DNA of 33,504 nt from Paramacrobiotus richtersi (taxonomy: Eukaryota > Tardigrada > Eutardigrada > Parachela > Macrobiotidae): assembly GCA_034698045.1 (NCBI GenBank), contig JAQGAU010000238.1, forward strand, positions 1 to 33,504. Direction: 5' to 3'. The notes under the pieces are model-generated. The model was not told where the DNA came from and searched no databases. It saw only the letters and a list, made by a program, of their open reading frames with translations. This document shows, in pieces, positions 31,742-33,504 of the stretch (the stretch's first letter is position 1; the number at the start of each line of letters is the position of its first letter). The position numbers and the translations under genes were made by a program.

Positions 31742-33504
31742 TTACCATTTCAGCAACACAAGTATTGCGGCCAAAGCGAACATCTCAAAACTGCTCCTCC
31801 GCTGACACCGGCCCGCCGCATTGGGCTGCTCTGTCGAGTCCTCATACCTCGGATGTCTGAACACACAAGCCTGCCCTTCGATTCCATTTGCATCGTCCGC
31901 CGTGTACCTCTGTTCCACAACACAACAATCCGAATTCATCGTCATCGTCCGATTTGGCGCTCCACGAAACGCAGGATACATCACACCCGCCGTGTAGAAC
32001 CCGGTCCCGTTAAAACGTGTATCCGTGACCATGATTTGCGAATTGTACGCAAACGCATCGTACTCATCCGTAATGTCCATTACTGCGTGCCACAGACGGT
32101 CCTTACACTCTAAACTGGTTGGATAGTGTTCAGAACATTGGTCGAGATAGTTCGAGCTTAGAATTTCACAGTTTGGCGGAGCTGGGATTGAAGCGTTGGC
32201 GATCAGGATCGACTGAACAGCGAAGGTTTCATCGCCGCTTAAGAAGGTATTCATCATGAATACAACGTAATCAACAGTTCCCAGTGAAGCGGTTGCTGGG
32301 ACGGTTATATTGGAAGTATCCCAAAATATTCCATTTCCACCAAAACCACCGTTTTCGATATCGGCGAACTCACCGGTTGCCCGGTAACCGAGACTGTCGT
32401 CTATGGCGAGTTGAACAAAGTACGACCCGTTTGTGGAGAACTGATGGCTGAGTTTCACGAATCCTCCGGGAGGGAGAAACTCCACTGGACGGAAAAACTC
32501 GAAGGAGGCGTTGAATTTTGTTGGGGTGAGCGGCCGCTCGTAGTACTGACAACTCCCGTTAAACGCGATTCGCAACCAAAATGGCTCCTTCGAGACTTCA
32601 AATTCTGCGCAGAGTTCTGAAGAATTTCTGAGTTTAGTGAACTGAATTACCGAAGAAACGGTTAATCCATCTTGTGCCAGGATTTCCAAACTGGGAATGG
32701 TTTCCGGTTCCTCGGATCTGTGGACTAGCACAGTTAGTTGTTCTCCACTGATCGGTTGCCCTTGCAAGGGAACGTAGACTGCTTGTTCGCGATGAGTTTC
32801 CTTTCGATAAATGCCAATGTAGTTCCTGGTAATAGATGGATCGTAGCATCTAACAGACCATCCGGGCAGGTTCGTTTTAACGCTGAATCGGACGCGACCG
32901 CTCACAGCGTTCAGGTTAATGTGCGTAGCAGAAATATTGCTTGCAGGTTTTGTATTCAAAGCGTCGTTGTTCGGTTCATACTCTTCTTCAAACATCGATC
33001 CAGCCATTCCAGTAAGCGAACACATTACGTACGTTCCCGTTACGGCCAAATCAATGGTTGCATTCAATTCCGTTACATTATCTCGAATGTAAAACGGCGC
33101 TGCTTCATGTCCGTTCATTGGTGAATAGAACAATTCCGTAATGCCGAATAACTCGTTTGTCGAAGGACTGGCAGAAGGAAAGAACACAGCGTAACCTCCA
33201 GTTTTACGGGCAATGTTGAAGTACCCATGCGTTTCATTGTTGTCCTGATTCCCGATCACAATCAGCTTCTGATGTTTGTGGAACAATACCGCGGAATGCA
33301 AGCGCGACTGGATCCTATAGTCGATCTCGTGGGAGAAAAACAGGAAAATTGTAAAAAGGTCATCGGCAATCTCCGCAGCCGAACGCACGGCTCTCAACGG
33401 GAGAGCGGATTGTTCTCCTGCTGTGATGATTTCTCGGCAAATGTTTTGTTTTTGTAAACAGTCATCCATCAGGCTATCGACATGTTCCGCTGCCGATTGG
33501 AACG
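31742..33504 (-). CDS. large extracellular protein, hemicentin/VWA7-like post-VWA region with a C-terminal GPI-type tail (5' end outside window)
   Basis: The frame is open for 586 codons without introns and continues past the window edge, beginning FQSAAEHVDSLMDDCLQKQN. The order of elements resembles the stretch after the VWA domain in hemicentin and VWA7-type proteins: a segment ending ARKTGGYAVFFPSA, a DNVTELNATIDLAVTG strand region, then FSVKTNLPGWSVRCY, VYVPLQGQPISGEQL and EPFWLRIAFNG. At least ten N-glycosylation sequons (NET, NAT, NIS, NSS, NGS, NAS, NIT, NGT, NRT) mark it as extracellular. A Cys-rich part with CEILSS, CSEHYP and DCCVVEQ lies near the end. The last residues, EMFALAAILVLLKW, are hydrophobic and follow a hydrophilic stretch, as in GPI-anchor signals. 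The VWA link rests on remembered family pattern only. It neighbours copy G on the same strand, with no sign of common origin. Confidence 0.7.
   Translation of the reverse strand, partial: FQSAAEHVDSLMDDCLQKQNICREIITAGEQSALPLRAVRSAAEIADDLFTIFLFFSHEIDYRIQSRLHSAVLFHKHQKLIVIGNQDNNETHGYFNIARKTGGYAVFFPSASPSTNELFGITELFYSPMNGHEAAPFYIRDNVTELNATIDLAVTGTYVMCSLTGMAGSMFEEEYEPNNDALNTKPASNISATHINLNAVSGRVRFSVKTNLPGWSVRCYDPSITRNYIGIYRKETHREQAVYVPLQGQPISGEQLTVLVHRSEEPETIPSLEILAQDGLTVSSVIQFTKLRNSSELCAEFEVSKEPFWLRIAFNGSCQYYERPLTPTKFNASFEFFRPVEFLPPGGFVKLSHQFSTNGSYFVQLAIDDSLGYRATGEFADIENGGFGGNGIFWDTSNITVPATASLGTVDYVVFMMNTFLSGDETFAVQSILIANASIPAPPNCEILSSNYLDQCSEHYPTSLECKDRLWHAVMDITDEYDAFAYNSQIMVTDTRFNGTGFYTAGVMYPAFRGAPNRTMTMNSDCCVVEQRYTADDANGIEGQACVFRHPRYEDSTEQPNAAGRCQRRSSFEMFALAAILVLLKW

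Noticed and set aside
1-33504. CRISPR arrays, tRNA, rRNA and bacterial-type operons
   Set aside because: None seen; the window is eukaryotic with spliced genes, and no regularly spaced repeats or cloverleaf-like sequences were recognised by eye.

Overview
The window is nuclear DNA of an animal. Its genes have GT-AG spliceosomal introns of about 60 to 1,200 bp. The families present are metazoan: a myotubularin-related pseudophosphatase, an astacin metalloprotease, an F-box protein and secreted leucine-rich-repeat (LRR) proteins. GC-rich exons sit in very AT-rich introns, and the secreted families look rapidly evolving. I favour an ecdysozoan invertebrate, possibly a tardigrade, but nothing in the sequence proves this.

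Layout. 1-1.75 kb (minus): the catalytic part of an astacin protease and possible exons of a neighbouring or continuing gene. 2.17-2.55 kb: a solo LTR with a 4-bp target duplication. 4.07-4.31 kb (plus): a small intact six-cysteine secreted protein. 4.96-13.78 kb (minus): a complete 11-exon MTMR10/11/12-type myotubularin whose exons join in phase into 723 aa; its active-site loop lacks the catalytic Cys and Arg. 13.95-14.44 kb (minus): a probable two-exon 138-aa gene of unknown function. 14.55-15.82 kb (plus): a two-exon F-box gene.

17.0-30.7 kb holds a tandem family of secreted LRR proteins that I did not recognise as a named family. Each full copy has the same three exons: a signal-peptide exon ending in phase 1, a short exon with an FDVSS-type motif and two Cys, and a constant 3' exon of about 591 nt with LRRs and a C-terminal cap. 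I call the copies A (decayed), B (intact), C (exon 2 split by a MITE), D (intact), E (decayed), F (intact) and G (intact, opposite strand). A lone relic of exon 1 lies between F and G. A to F fall into two types, I (A, B, C, E) and II (D, F), each with its own upstream block. The order I-(II lost)-I-II-I-II suggests growth by duplication of a two-gene unit. A decayed F-box copy lies between A and B, so the F-box gene was carried along in at least one duplication.

31.7-33.5 kb (minus): a large uninterrupted reading frame, cut by the window edge, for a secreted or GPI-anchored protein resembling the region after the VWA domain in hemicentin/VWA7-type proteins.

The most unusual content is the LRR array, which preserves successive stages of gene birth and death: intact pairs, a transposon-split copy, promoterless and exonless relics, an orphan promoter block and an inverted divergent member.
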